From Lacisediminihabitans profunda (GTDB lineage: Bacteria; Actinomycetota; Actinomycetes; Actinomycetales; Microbacteriaceae): DNA of 64,000 nucleotides. Positions within the stretch are counted from its first letter, which is position 1; every line of letters begins with the position of its first letter. The stretch lies in contig NZ_VRMG01000016.1 of the NCBI RefSeq assembly GCF_008040105.1, forward strand, positions 16,784 to 80,783, read 5' to 3'. The notes below the pieces were generated by a model. The model saw nothing but the letters and a program-made list of their open reading frames with translations, did no database searches and was not told the DNA's origin. The translations under genes and the position numbers were made by a program. Shown piece after piece: positions 26,744-36,106 of this stretch.

Positions 26744-29700
26744 CTACCGCAGGGATCGGATGCGCGTCGCGAGCGTCGCAAGACCGCGCATACTCTTCTC
26801 GAAGCGGGCGCTGATGACCACGATGATCACACCGCCCACCGCGAGCCACAACCACCACTCCACCGAATCGTAGACGAGCCGGATCTGCGGGGCGAAGGTG
26901 GCTATCGCGTGCACGAGCGCCACCACGGCACCGATCAGGAACGGCGCCTGCAGCCGCCAGCGGACGCCGGCGATCACGACGGCGACACTCGCCACGCCGA
27001 GGCCGACGAGTCGCCAGAGCGGGGCATCCACCGCCGTCGCGAGAAGCGACGGAACAAGAAGCGCGGTGATCCCCGGGGCGAGCCAGGCCCAGCTCCGGGC
27101 CGCGGGGGAGCCGGCGAGCACCGTCGCCCCCGTGGCGAGCAGGGCGAGGGCCACCGGAATCGACGCGAGTTCGATCGAGTCCAGCGCGCCGGACGCCACT
27201 CCACCGATGCCGGCGACCGCCGCGTAGGCGATGGCGAGCCAGCCCACCGCTCGGCTGAACGGCGCGCGGTTGACGAGGAAGGCGATCACATGCAGCGCGG
27301 CGAAGAGCAGCACGAGGCTCAGTGCTCGCAGCGGCCCCAGGCCGTCTGGCGAGAAGATCGAGAGCTCGATGAGCAGGGTGGAGGTCATCGCGATGATTCC
27401 GAGAGCCTGGCTGGCGACCGAGCGAATCGCGTCGTGGGAGTCGCCGCGCACCCTCGCCTGCCCGAATGCGGCCCCGACGAGCAGGACCATTCCGCCGACC
27501 AGCCAACCGTCAACGATCGCCGAAGCGCTGCCCGGCTCGAGGCTGATGGCAATCGAGCGTCCGGCCGTCACGACGATGACGCCGATCGCACCGGCGAGCG
27601 CGGCGGCATCGAGGTATGGGCGAATGGTGGCACCGCCGAGGATCACGCTCCCGGCCACGAGCAACACGGCCGACACGGCGCCCACCACCAGCGCGCGAGC
27701 CGGCCCGCCGGTCGCCGCGTCCAGTCCCAGCGGCAGGATGGCGACGAGCAGGCCGCCGAGCGCGATGAGCGGCGCGGACCGGCTCGGGGTGTCGTGCGGT
27801 TCGCGAGGTTCGGCCCGCCAGACGAGCAGCGCGATGAGCAGCAGCGCGCCGGCAACGGGCAGCACGTAGGGTTCGAGGCCGAGCACCCTGTCGTCGGACA
27901 GGTGCCACCACAGCCCGACGGTGGCGAGCCCGAGCGCCACCCAGCCCACCCGGCGCCGGGGGGAACTCGAGGCGAACAAGCCGTCACGTCCGATCGCGAG
28001 CATCAGCGCGGCGACCGCGGCAAGCACGAGCACGAGCCAGCCGGACTCGTGGCGGTCGAGGACGGCCCTCGCGAGTGCCGGCAGTGCGACGAGACCGATT
28101 CCCACCTCGCGTGGCCAGCGGGCGCTCGCCGGCCGGAGCATGGCGACCGCGAGGCCCCCCGCGCTCGCCAGCACGGCGGAGGTGACCGGAACCACCGTGA
28201 GGGCGAACTCCGGCAAGTGGAGAACGTGGGCGAAGGAATCGACCACGAGCAGCAGCGCCGGGCCGAGGGCGATCGATGCGACGATCCGCTCGATCCGCAA
28301 CGCGGACAGGGTCGGCACGGCAACCCAGGCCACGAGCGCCGCGAACAGCAGGGCGTTCACGACCAGCCCGGTCGCCGGCTCGGGCAACAGGGGTCCTCGG
28401 TCGCCGCCCGGCGCGGCGAACGCCAGACGGGCGGTCGTGGCGAAACCGCCCGCCGCGGCGATCGACATCCAGAACACCGTGCGCCGGTCGGCCTCGGAGA
28501 CGAGTCGTCCGCGGCCGACTGCGGCGAGCACGAGAAGCACGATCGCGGCGATCTCGACGGCCCGGCTCAGGTTGAGCAGATCGACGGCGGGGGAGGGCGC
28601 GCCGTCCAGGGCGAGTTGCCGTGCGAGGGCGGCGGAGCCGATGAGGAGCACGCCGACGGCCGTGCCGAGCAGGGCCGCGCGAACGGCCGTCGCGGGGACC
28701 GACGTCGTGCGCGGGATGCCGCGGGCCGCGAGCAGGAGCAGGACGGCCGCGATCGAGGCGGCGAGCCAGGTGCCCGTGCTCGCCCAGCCCACGAAGTAGG
28801 CGAGGGCCGCGGATGCCGCGAGCGCCCCGACCAGGGACCCTCGGCCCACGCGGGCGACGAGCGGTCGGCCGGGCGCGGCGACGAGCAGCGCGAGGGACAC
28901 CGCGGCCAGAAGCAGCCAGCCGGCCAGCACGAGCCAGAGCATGGAGAGCAATGGCACGGCGAGCACGGCCACCGCTGCGGCGAACGACGCGAGCACGGCG
29001 GCCCTCCCGCGGAGGGAGCGGCCGGCGGTCCAGAAGCCGGTCGCGATCACTCCGATCGACGCCAGGGCCAGGACGGCGAGTCCGAAGTGGTCATCGAGCC
29101 GGGAGATCTCGGACGTCGGGCTCACCTTCCACGACCTCAGCAGGGAACCGGCCACGGGAAGGACCGTGCCGGCCACCGCGGTGAAAACCGGCACGAGCCC
29201 GGTGATCGCCGCGATCACCCCGGCCGCGATGGCGGCGGTGCGGGTCTGGAGGGCGAGGGCGAGAGGGCCCCGTCGGGAGGCCAGCTCGAACAGCAGTGCC
29301 ACCGTGACGGCGGCGACGGAGGGCGCGATCACCGCGACTCGATCGTCCACGCCGCGGATCACCGTCGAAGCGACGACGGAGGCGGAGAGCACTCCGCCGA
29401 GCACCGCGAAGACCGCCCCGAACGCCTTCGAGACCGAGCGCCCGGGGGCGGCGATGCCCAGTGCCGCGACATGAAACAGGGCGATCACCGCGAGCGCCGC
29501 GATGGCCACCGCGCTCGTCCACACGCCGGCACCCGGAAGTGCGAAACTTGCGGCGAACCCGGCGACGAGGGCGAGAGCGGCGCTCGACAGCAGAATGGCC
29601 CGCTCCGGGGTGCCCGTGAACCCGCGTCTCGTCGGCGTGCCGCGTCGTCCCGCCGCGACCTGGGCGAGGCCGGCCACCGCCACCGCGCCCAGGGCGAAGA

Positions 29701-30625
29701 CCGTCCTGGTGGCGCCATCCGTGCGCTCACCCAAACCGGACACGAGCAGTCCCGCCCCCGGCGCGATCGCGGCGAAGCCGACCACGCTGGCGGTTCGAAG
29801 CCCCGACAGCCGATTCCAGCCGACGAACAGCACGGCGGTCGCGACCAGGGCCACGCCCCAGTAGAGCTCGTCGTTGCTCGCGCCGAGGCCGAAGAAGTCG
29901 TTGGCGCGCAGGGCGTAGACGTCAAGGTAGGCGAGCACGGCCGCGAGCACCGCGATGCCCTCCGCCGTGGCCGTGAGGTCCCGACGGCGAAGCAGGGACG
30001 CCACCGCGAACGCCGCCGCGGTGATCGCGCCGATGATGAGTGACCGGCCGAGGATGCCGAAGTTGATGAACGCGTAGACCAGGAAGAAGATCGCAGCCAC
30101 GGAGAGCAGCGAGATGCCCACGACCAGCAGGATCACCTGCACGCCGGAGCGGCGTGGCGCGGTCGGAGAGGCGGGAGATCCCCCGGCTGGCGACGCGGGA
30201 GGCCCGGAGAACGGGGGAGGCGTGGTCGGCGCCGACGGCAGAGACGACACGGGAGGCGCTGACGGCGCCGACCCGAGCGAATCGGGCGCAGGCGCGGCCT
30301 CGCGGGCGGGCGACGACAGCACGGGCGCGGCCGCGGCGAAGGCGGCCGCCGTCGACCGGCGCGCGGCGAGGACCTGCGCCGTCTCGAAACGGATGCGGCC
30401 GATGAGGTCGAGGCGGCGGTCGAGGAGGGCGGCGGCGTGCGTCGAGGCGGCCGCCAGCTCCGCGGATGCCGGGTTGCCGAGGTCGAGGCCGCATTCCGGG
30501 CACACCTCCCTGCGCAGCGGACTGAAGCAGGCCGGGCAGGACGTCGTCGAGGTGAGGTCGCCCGGGCCGCGCGGAAAGGCGACCATCCCGGCATAGGCCC
30601 TGAAATCGGTGTCTGGTTCGGCCAT
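26744..30625 (-). CDS. Very large multi-pass membrane protein with N-terminal zinc ribbon
   Basis: A 1293-aa protein. Residues about 28-48 hold a zinc ribbon, CPACFSPLRREVCPECG. A predicted helical segment and a Pro/Ser/Ala-rich linker (about 90-165) follow. From about 163 to the end there is an almost unbroken series of hydrophobic helices, roughly 35 by eye. The layout resembles proteins labelled 'SCO7613 C-terminal domain-containing membrane protein' in streptomycetes; that label is from memory. No catalytic motif is visible. The C-terminus ends in a basic tail after the last helix. Start ATG 30625. It appears monocistronic. Function unknown; a membrane scaffold or transporter is conceivable but not shown. 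Confidence 0.85.
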   Translation of the reverse strand: MAEPDTDFRAYAGMVAFPRGPGDLTSTTSCPACFSPLRREVCPECGLDLGNPASAELAAASTHAAALLDRRLDLIGRIRFETAQVLAARRSTAAAFAAAAPVLSSPAREAAPAPDSLGSAPSAPPVSSLPSAPTTPPPFSGPPASPAGGSPASPTAPRRSGVQVILLVVGISLLSVAAIFFLVYAFINFGILGRSLIIGAITAAAFAVASLLRRRDLTATAEGIAVLAAVLAYLDVYALRANDFFGLGASNDELYWGVALVATAVLFVGWNRLSGLRTASVVGFAAIAPGAGLLVSGLGERTDGATRTVFALGAVAVAGLAQVAAGRRGTPTRRGFTGTPERAILLSSAALALVAGFAASFALPGAGVWTSAVAIAALAVIALFHVAALGIAAPGRSVSKAFGAVFAVLGGVLSASVVASTVIRGVDDRVAVIAPSVAAVTVALLFELASRRGPLALALQTRTAAIAAGVIAAITGLVPVFTAVAGTVLPVAGSLLRSWKVSPTSEISRLDDHFGLAVLALASIGVIATGFWTAGRSLRGRAAVLASFAAAVAVLAVPLLSMLWLVLAGWLLLAAVSLALLVAAPGRPLVARVGRGSLVGALAASAALAYFVGWASTGTWLAASIAAVLLLLAARGIPRTTSVPATAVRAALLGTAVGVLLIGSAALARQLALDGAPSPAVDLLNLSRAVEIAAIVLLVLAAVGRGRLVSEADRRTVFWMSIAAAGGFATTARLAFAAPGGDRGPLLPEPATGLVVNALLFAALVAWVAVPTLSALRIERIVASIALGPALLLVVDSFAHVLHLPEFALTVVPVTSAVLASAGGLAVAMLRPASARWPREVGIGLVALPALARAVLDRHESGWLVLVLAAVAALMLAIGRDGLFASSSPRRRVGWVALGLATVGLWWHLSDDRVLGLEPYVLPVAGALLLIALLVWRAEPREPHDTPSRSAPLIALGGLLVAILPLGLDAATGGPARALVVGAVSAVLLVAGSVILGGATIRPYLDAAALAGAIGVIVVTAGRSIAISLEPGSASAIVDGWLVGGMVLLVGAAFGQARVRGDSHDAIRSVASQALGIIAMTSTLLIELSIFSPDGLGPLRALSLVLLFAALHVIAFLVNRAPFSRAVGWLAIAYAAVAGIGGVASGALDSIELASIPVALALLATGATVLAGSPAARSWAWLAPGITALLVPSLLATAVDAPLWRLVGLGVASVAVVIAGVRWRLQAPFLIGAVVALVHAIATFAPQIRLVYDSVEWWLWLAVGGVIIVVISARFEKSMRGLATLATRIRSLR

Positions 30626-30720
30626 TGCTCTCGTGCCCCTCTGAACGGTCGTGCGCTCAGATTAGCGGCATGCCGAGGGGCCACTTCCGCGCACCGCTCG
30701 ACTTGTGAAGAATTCCTCGC

Positions 30721-31419
30721 CTAATCCGCCGGTGGCGGGGTTGACTCGGCCGGGCCGGGGTGCAGCGGGGTGTAGGTCTTCCACAGTCCGAAGTAGCGTC
30801 GCGCCCCGCGAGCGAGGCTCAGCCCGAAGAATGCGAGCCCGGATGCCGCTCCGATCGCGATCACGGCGGCGGTCACAGCGCCCAATTCGCTCGCGACCGA
30901 CGACGCGAGCAGGCCGATCAGCGTCGCGTTGACGGCGATGATGAACACCATGCTGCTGCCGAGAATCTGGGTTGTTCCTCGACGGCGCCCGAGGAAGAAG
31001 TAGGTCTGGACGGAGCCGGCGCGATCGTCGTACGGGGAGGCCATCAGGTACGGCGCGATGCCGGGATCGAGCTCCACGTAGGCTGCCCGAAGCCGGTTCA
31101 TCGCGAGCACGTACATGAGGTCCTCGAGCGAAACGTTGGACACCCGAACCTGGGTGAGAATCCCGACGACGATCACGACGATGAGGAGAATGCCGGCGAA
31201 CAGTCGGAAGGTACCGGAGAACTGAGTGGCCTGTCCGACCAGCGCGATGCTCACGAGTCCGGCGGAGACCAGGGTGAGGAAGATGCTGATCCGGGTGAGC
31301 ACTTCGCTCTGGGTGCTTCCCCGAGAGGCGAGCAGGCTCCAGTGCTCGGTCGCGAGAAGCTGGGCGCGAACGGAGGCCGGCACGCCGTTCGCTTGATCCG
31401 ATCCGCTCGGTTCCTCCAT
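30721..31419 (-). CDS. Hypothetical membrane protein, four predicted helices
   Basis: A 232-aa product without a recognised family. Hydrophobic pairs lie at about 43-62 and 70-90, and again at about 150-170 and 180-200, separated by a soluble region containing LEDLMYVLAMNRLRAAYVEL and a Tyr/Phe-rich QTYFFLGRR. ATG 31419 is chosen; an in-frame GTG at 31434 adds five residues, and neither has a convincing ribosome-binding site. It is convergent with no neighbour and lies between two other minus-strand genes. Confidence 0.68.
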   Translation of the reverse strand: MEEPSGSDQANGVPASVRAQLLATEHWSLLASRGSTQSEVLTRISIFLTLVSAGLVSIALVGQATQFSGTFRLFAGILLIVVIVVGILTQVRVSNVSLEDLMYVLAMNRLRAAYVELDPGIAPYLMASPYDDRAGSVQTYFFLGRRRGTTQILGSSMVFIIAVNATLIGLLASSVASELGAVTAAVIAIGAASGLAFFGLSLARGARRYFGLWKTYTPLHPGPAESTPPPAD

Positions 31420-31471
31420 GCGAGAATTCTGCACCCCCGGCGCCGACCGACGAAAGACCCGGCGGGCGGCA

Positions 31472-32005
31472 TCAGACCGGAGGCTCGAGCGCCCTCCGAT
31501 AGACGCCCACGACGGACGCGAGGAAGTCGGTGACCGTCCTGCGATCCTCGGCCGAGAGCTCGTTGGTCACCGAGGCGACGCCGCCGATGAGGGGCATCAG
31601 CGCCTCGAAGGTCGCGCGAACCGACGCCGGCGTCGGCACGACCACGATCTTGCGTCGGTCGTGGGGGTGCGCCTCCCGATGCGCGTGCCCGACGGCCACG
31701 AGGCGATCGATCACGATGGTGGTGGCCGCGGTGGAGATCGTGAGGTGTCTGGCCAGTTCGCTCGGACTGAGGGGCCCGTGGCTGATCAGGTGCTCCATGG
31801 CGGCGAGGTCCGTGTCGTTCACCGAGAGTGCCCGACCAAGATGCCGCTCGAAGGCGGTGGAGAGGGTGAGGATCTCGCGCAGCTGTGCGCCGATCAGTCC
31901 CGAATCGGGGAGGGCGACCCCTCCGGTGTTCGCCGATATTGCGGGCGCGAGTGATGCCGGTTCGACCGGCGAATCGGACTTGCGCTTTTCTTCCACACGG
32001 GACAT
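31472..32005 (-). CDS. MarR-family regulator, divergent from MMPL transporter
   Basis: A 177-aa winged-helix regulator. After an ~35-residue N-terminal extension the MarR core includes LSPSELARHLTISTAATTIVI (split helix 3-4) and the wing HPHDRRKIVVV. The ATG at 32005 is preferred; an upstream TTG at 32038 would extend into the divergent promoter. It is divergent from the MMPL gene with 52 bp between the starts, and probably represses that exporter and itself. The gap contains AT-rich half-sites (ATAGCTA and TCTAGCA), but no clean palindrome. Confidence 0.85.
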   Translation of the reverse strand: MSRVEEKRKSDSPVEPASLAPAISANTGGVALPDSGLIGAQLREILTLSTAFERHLGRALSVNDTDLAAMEHLISHGPLSPSELARHLTISTAATTIVIDRLVAVGHAHREAHPHDRRKIVVVPTPASVRATFEALMPLIGGVASVTNELSAEDRRTVTDFLASVVGVYRRALEPPV

Positions 32006-32057
32006 GCTAATCCGTGAGATAGCTAAACGATCTAGCAATCAATCAACTTGGAGAAAA

Positions 32058-34148
32058 ATGACCGCCATTTGGCGTTTCATCAGCGGCCGTCGCACGGCCT
32101 GGGCAGTGCTCGCCGGCACCATCGTGGCTGTCGGACTGCTCTTCGCACTGCTGCCCGCCACCAAGTCCGCCGGCTTCCCCTCCACCGGGCTGCCGGACTC
32201 GAGCCAGGCGGCCCAGGTCGATGCCGCCCTCGCCAAGTTCCCGTCGGCGGAACAGACCGCGGCCGTGGTCGTCTGGAGCCGGGACGGCAAGGCGCTCACC
32301 GCCGCCGACAGGGAGGCCATCACGGCCAGGTCCGCCGCGCTCGGCACCGAGTCCACCGCACCGAGGGCCACCGCGCCGCGCTTCAGCGACGACGGAACCG
32401 CGGCGATCTCGGTCGTGCCGCTCGACAAGAGCACGGTCGAGAAGGACGTCGGCACGGCCGCCGACGCCCTCCGCGCTGTCGCAGCCAAGGACCTGCCTTC
32501 CGGCCTCAACAGCTACCTCACGGGAGCGGTGGGCTTCCAGTCCGACATCTCGAACGCCTTCGCCGGGGCAGACGTGAAGCTCCTTCTCGTGACGGTCATC
32601 GTCGTGGCGGTGCTGCTCATCGTCACCTACCGCAGCCCCATTCTCTGGATCGTTCCGCTCGCCGTCGTCGGCACGGCAGACGGTCTTGCCGGCATCGTCG
32701 CCGGCGCCCTGGCCAAGCCCCTCGGGGTCACCATCGATGCCTCGGTCTCCGGCATCCTCTCGGTACTCGTGTTCGGTGCCGGCACCAACTACGCGCTGCT
32801 GCTCGTTGCGCGTTATCGCGAGGAACTCCTGCGTACACAGGACCGATCGGCGGCCATGCTCACCGCCGTGAAGAGCGCCGGACCGGCGATCGCGGCAAGC
32901 GGCGGAACGGTCGCGCTGAGTCTCGTCACCCTGCTCTTCGCGGAACTCGCCGGCAACCGCGCGCTCGGCTTCGCCTGTGCCGTGGGTGTCGTGGTCGCGA
33001 TCGCCTTCGCCCTGCTCGTGCTGCCGGCCGCCCTGGTGGTCTGCGGACGAGGTCTCTTCTGGCCCTTCGTTCCGCGCGTGCACGAGCACGCCGCGTCGCC
33101 GCAGCGGGCCGGCTTCTGGACGAGGCTCGGACGCGGCGTCTCGCGTCGCCCTGCCGTCATCACGGGGGTGTCGCTGGTCGGTGTCGGCGCCCTCAGCCTC
33201 GGTCTGATCGGATTCTCGGTCGGCCTCTCCCAGACCGAGCAGCTGCTCGGCAACCCGGAGTCCGTCGTCGCGCAGAAGATCGTCGACAGGTCGTTCTCGG
33301 CCGGCCTCACCAGCCAGACCGTGGTTCTCGCCCCGGATGCCGTGGCCGTGGACGCCGCCAAACTCGCCTCGGCCACCGACGGGGTCGACTCGGTTCGACC
33401 GGGGGAGAGCGCCAACGGACTCACCCGCCTCGAGGTCTCCCTCGCCGCCGCCCCCGGAAGCGACGCCGCCTTCGCCACGATCACGAAGCTGCGCTCCGGG
33501 TTCGCGGACGCCAGCGGGGCGGCGTCCAGGACGATCGTGGGCGGCACGGATGCGACGGCTCTCGACACCCGCCAGGCATCGCAGCGCGACCAGGACCTCA
33601 TCATCCCGATCATCCTCGTGATCGTGTTCGTGATCCTCGCCCTGCTCCTGCGCTCGCTCGTGGCCCCCGTGCTGCTGATCGCGAGCGTGCTCGCGACCTT
33701 CTTCGCCAGCCTCGGCGCGTCGAACTGGATCTTCCAGCACCTCCTGGGCTTCCCGGCCTTCAACACGAACGTGATCCTGTTCGCGTTCCTCTTCCTGGTG
33801 GCCCTCGGTGTCGACTACAACATCTTCCTCACCACCCGCGCGCGGGAGGAGAGGATCCTCCACGGCACCACCGAGGGCATGATCAGGGCACTCGCCTCCA
33901 CCGGCGGTGTGATCACCAGCGCCGGCATCCTGCTCGCCGCGGTCTTCGCGGTGCTCGGGGTGCTGCCGGTGGTGGCGCTCACCCAGATCGGCGTGATCGT
34001 CTGCATCGGCGTGCTCCTCGACACCCTTGTCGTGCGGACCGTTCTCGTGCCGGCGCTGGTCTTCCTCACCGGGGACAGCTTCTGGTGGCCGTCCCGCGCA
34101 CCGCGCGACTCCAGCACGGCCGAGCCGGTCCACGTTCCGGCGAGCTGA
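32058..34148 (+). CDS. MMPL-family (RND-like) membrane transporter
   Basis: A 696-aa exporter of the MmpL/YdfJ type, driven by proton motive force; substrate likely lipid or drug, unknown. It has two homologous halves, each with an N-terminal helix, an extracytoplasmic loop and about five helices. The first half carries FGAGTNYALLLVARYREEL, with Asn244-Tyr245 where many homologues have Asp-Tyr; the second has LGVDYNIFLTTRAREER. Start ATG 32058 with GGAG 6 bp upstream. Divergent from a MarR regulator, a classic efflux arrangement. Confidence 0.9.
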   Translation: MTAIWRFISGRRTAWAVLAGTIVAVGLLFALLPATKSAGFPSTGLPDSSQAAQVDAALAKFPSAEQTAAVVVWSRDGKALTAADREAITARSAALGTESTAPRATAPRFSDDGTAAISVVPLDKSTVEKDVGTAADALRAVAAKDLPSGLNSYLTGAVGFQSDISNAFAGADVKLLLVTVIVVAVLLIVTYRSPILWIVPLAVVGTADGLAGIVAGALAKPLGVTIDASVSGILSVLVFGAGTNYALLLVARYREELLRTQDRSAAMLTAVKSAGPAIAASGGTVALSLVTLLFAELAGNRALGFACAVGVVVAIAFALLVLPAALVVCGRGLFWPFVPRVHEHAASPQRAGFWTRLGRGVSRRPAVITGVSLVGVGALSLGLIGFSVGLSQTEQLLGNPESVVAQKIVDRSFSAGLTSQTVVLAPDAVAVDAAKLASATDGVDSVRPGESANGLTRLEVSLAAAPGSDAAFATITKLRSGFADASGAASRTIVGGTDATALDTRQASQRDQDLIIPIILVIVFVILALLLRSLVAPVLLIASVLATFFASLGASNWIFQHLLGFPAFNTNVILFAFLFLVALGVDYNIFLTTRAREERILHGTTEGMIRALASTGGVITSAGILLAAVFAVLGVLPVVALTQIGVIVCIGVLLDTLVVRTVLVPALVFLTGDSFWWPSRAPRDSSTAEPVHVPAS

Positions 34149-34203
34149 CCGAGAACAGTGCCGCCGCGGGCCGAAGTCATCCGGCTCACGTAGGGTCGTT
34201 CGC

Positions 34204-35055
34204 ATGACACAGAGTGCAGTTGTTCTTGCCGGTGGCGGAGTGGCGGGAATCGCCTGGGAGATCGGGGTGCTGCGCGGTCTGCAGGAGGCGGAACCCGACG
34301 CCTGCCGAAGGATTCTGAGCGACGACACACTGCTGGTCGGGACATCCGCCGGATCCGCGGTCGCCGCCCAGGTGGCGAGCGGTGCGGCACTGGAGGGCCT
34401 GTTCGGTTCCCAGGTCTCCGAGGAGTCCGCCGAGCTGTTCGTGCACATCGACCTGGCCGAGTTCGGGGCGATGATTGCCGACGCGCTCGCGGGCTCGACG
34501 TCGCCCGAGGAGGCCAGACGTCGCCTCGGCGTGATCGCCCGGGATGCCGAGACCGTCCCAGCCGCAACCCGTCTCGCGATCATCGCGGCCCGCCTGCCCT
34601 CGCAGTCCTGGCCGGATCGCCCGCTCCTCATCACCGCGGTGGACACGGCGACCGGCGAGCTCCGGGTATTCGACCGCGATTCCGGGGTCGACCTCGTCGA
34701 CGCGGTCGCCGCGAGCTGTGCGGTGCCCGGGGTGTGGCCCACAGTCGAGATCGACGGTCGCCACTATATGGACGGCGGGATGCGCACGATCGCCAACGCG
34801 GACCTCGCCGCCGGGTCCGGCCAGGTACTCATCCTCGTGCCGGGGCCGGAATCGTCCCCGGCGGGCCCGACAATCTCCGCCGCCGAGCTCGACACCCTCG
34901 CGCCCGCCCGCATCCACACGGTCTTTGCGGACGCCGACGCGATCGCCGCGTTCGGGCCGAACCCCCTCGATCCGGGTGTGCGTCGGGCGTCCGCGCTCGC
35001 CGGCCGCGATCTGGGCCGACGACTCGCCCCCGAGATCGTCCGATTCTGGCGATGA
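34204..35055 (+). CDS. Patatin-like phospholipase
   Basis: A 283-aa lipid acyl hydrolase of the RssA/patatin family. The oxyanion-hole glycine loop is AVVLAGGGVAGIAWEIG (5-21), the nucleophile motif GTSAG has Ser48, and the catalytic Asp190 is in HYMDGGMRT, completing the Ser-Asp dyad. No signal peptide, so cytosolic or membrane-associated. It lies 55 bp after the MMPL gene and may be co-transcribed with it. The next gene starts 12 bp downstream. Confidence 0.9.
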   Translation: MTQSAVVLAGGGVAGIAWEIGVLRGLQEAEPDACRRILSDDTLLVGTSAGSAVAAQVASGAALEGLFGSQVSEESAELFVHIDLAEFGAMIADALAGSTSPEEARRRLGVIARDAETVPAATRLAIIAARLPSQSWPDRPLLITAVDTATGELRVFDRDSGVDLVDAVAASCAVPGVWPTVEIDGRHYMDGGMRTIANADLAAGSGQVLILVPGPESSPAGPTISAAELDTLAPARIHTVFADADAIAAFGPNPLDPGVRRASALAGRDLGRRLAPEIVRFWR

Positions 35056-35067
35056 CGGTCAACGACG

Positions 35068-35586
35068 GTGCCTGACGAGCAGGCCGAGCGTGTCGAGCGC
35101 CAGGTGCGGGAGTTGCTGGCCGGCACCATCGGCGTGCTGGACGCTGCCGGCGTGAGGGACGAGGCGCTGGCGATCCTCAGGCCCTCCCGGGGGTTCTCCG
35201 TGTTCCGCACCGCGGAGGCGATGGTGCCGGCCGGCCGGGCCTGGCGTCTGGGGGTGCTCCTGCTCGACCGGTCCGGGAGCCTCTTCGCAACGGGATCCGT
35301 CACCCGCGCGGTGGAACCCGGCCGAGTGACCAACCAGTCGCCCGCCGCCGAACTGCGCCGTGCCGCCCGGCGCACGGCGTCTCGGGGTCCGTTCGCTCGC
35401 GGTGACGTGGTCAACTTCGGGTTCGTCCCCCTCGCCGTCGACGCGGGGAGCCTGCGTGCCGGATCCGGGCCGCTCGCCCTGGTCGACGGCTCAGTCCTGG
35501 TGCGCTGGGGTGGGGCGGATGGCCAGGGCGTCTCCACTCTGGACGCCTATCTGGCCGACCGCGTGAGCCTCCTCACGGCCGACTGA
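35068..35586 (+). CDS. Conserved hypothetical protein, 172 aa
   Basis: A soluble product I cannot assign. It begins with a helical VERQVRELLAGTIGVLDAAG and continues as a beta-rich domain with AWRLGVLLLDRSGSLFATGS and RGDVVNFGFVPLAVDAG. The GTG at 35068 is 12 bp after the patatin-like gene, suggesting the same transcript. Three tandem hairpins follow its stop. Confidence 0.68.
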   Translation: MPDEQAERVERQVRELLAGTIGVLDAAGVRDEALAILRPSRGFSVFRTAEAMVPAGRAWRLGVLLLDRSGSLFATGSVTRAVEPGRVTNQSPAAELRRAARRTASRGPFARGDVVNFGFVPLAVDAGSLRAGSGPLALVDGSVLVRWGGADGQGVSTLDAYLADRVSLLTAD

Positions 35587-35589
35587 GAC

Positions 35590-35663
35590 ACCCCGGAGTA
35601 CGGGGTACAACGACTGAGGCACCCCACAGAACGGGGTACAAAAACGTCCCCCCTACTGGGGAC
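35590..35663 (+). repeat. Three tandem hairpins downstream of the 172-aa gene
   Basis: Two near-identical ~31-bp units each contain ACCCC-N7-GGGGTAC (35590-35606 and 35621-35637). A third hairpin GTCCCC/GGGGAC lies at 35646-35663. The first unit begins at the TGA of the upstream gene. They may act as a terminator or as binding sites; the next gene starts 36 bp after the last stem. Confidence 0.7.
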
Positions 35664-35698
35664 TGGGCGTCAATCGCGGGATGCAACATCTTTAAGGG

Positions 35699-36070
35699 AT
35701 GAGGTCCTACGCGCAGGTGCACTACCTATCCCGGCAGACGTTCGATCCCGACAACTCGACGGTCGCCGCCAAGGCGATCATCGAGGCCGAGATGAGCCGC
35801 CGGATGGATCTGGTGCACCAACTCGCCGTGCGGCTGAGCGCGCTCGAGGCCACGATCACCGCTGTCGACACCGCCCGGCATGCCGCGCTTGCCGCGGGCT
35901 GGAGCGAGGAGCAACTGCTCGAACTCGGCCTCGGCGCCGTCGAAAACTCCACCCGCTCGGCCGGGCGACGCGTGGCGCGCGACGAACCCGAGCCGGAGCC
36001 GGAAGCGGAGGCGGAAGCGGAACACGATGAGTCGATCAGCTTCCAACTCGTGGAGGAACTCGTCGGCTGA
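35699..36070 (+). CDS. Hypothetical protein, 123 aa, with acidic Glu-Pro/Ala tract
   Basis: No family recognised. The product is predicted mostly helical (STVAAKAIIEAEMSRRMDLV, then LSALEATITAVDTARHAALAA). It has a short EPEPEPEAEAEAE-like low-complexity tract at about 98-110 encoded by GAGCCG/GCGGAA repeats, and ends in ISFQLVEELVG. It starts 36 bp after the triple hairpin and has no clear ribosome-binding site. Codon use is consistent with a real gene, but it could be lineage-specific. Confidence 0.6.
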   Translation: MRSYAQVHYLSRQTFDPDNSTVAAKAIIEAEMSRRMDLVHQLAVRLSALEATITAVDTARHAALAAGWSEEQLLELGLGAVENSTRSAGRRVARDEPEPEPEAEAEAEHDESISFQLVEELVG

Positions 36071-36106
36071 CGTCGATGGCTCCCACTGGTGCGGGCGACG
36101 GTCGAG

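Noticed and set aside
26741..30043. 1100-residue plus-strand open frame
   Set aside because: Antisense to the large membrane protein; the product is only Arg/Gly/Glu/His-rich, as expected from the complement of hydrophobic codons.
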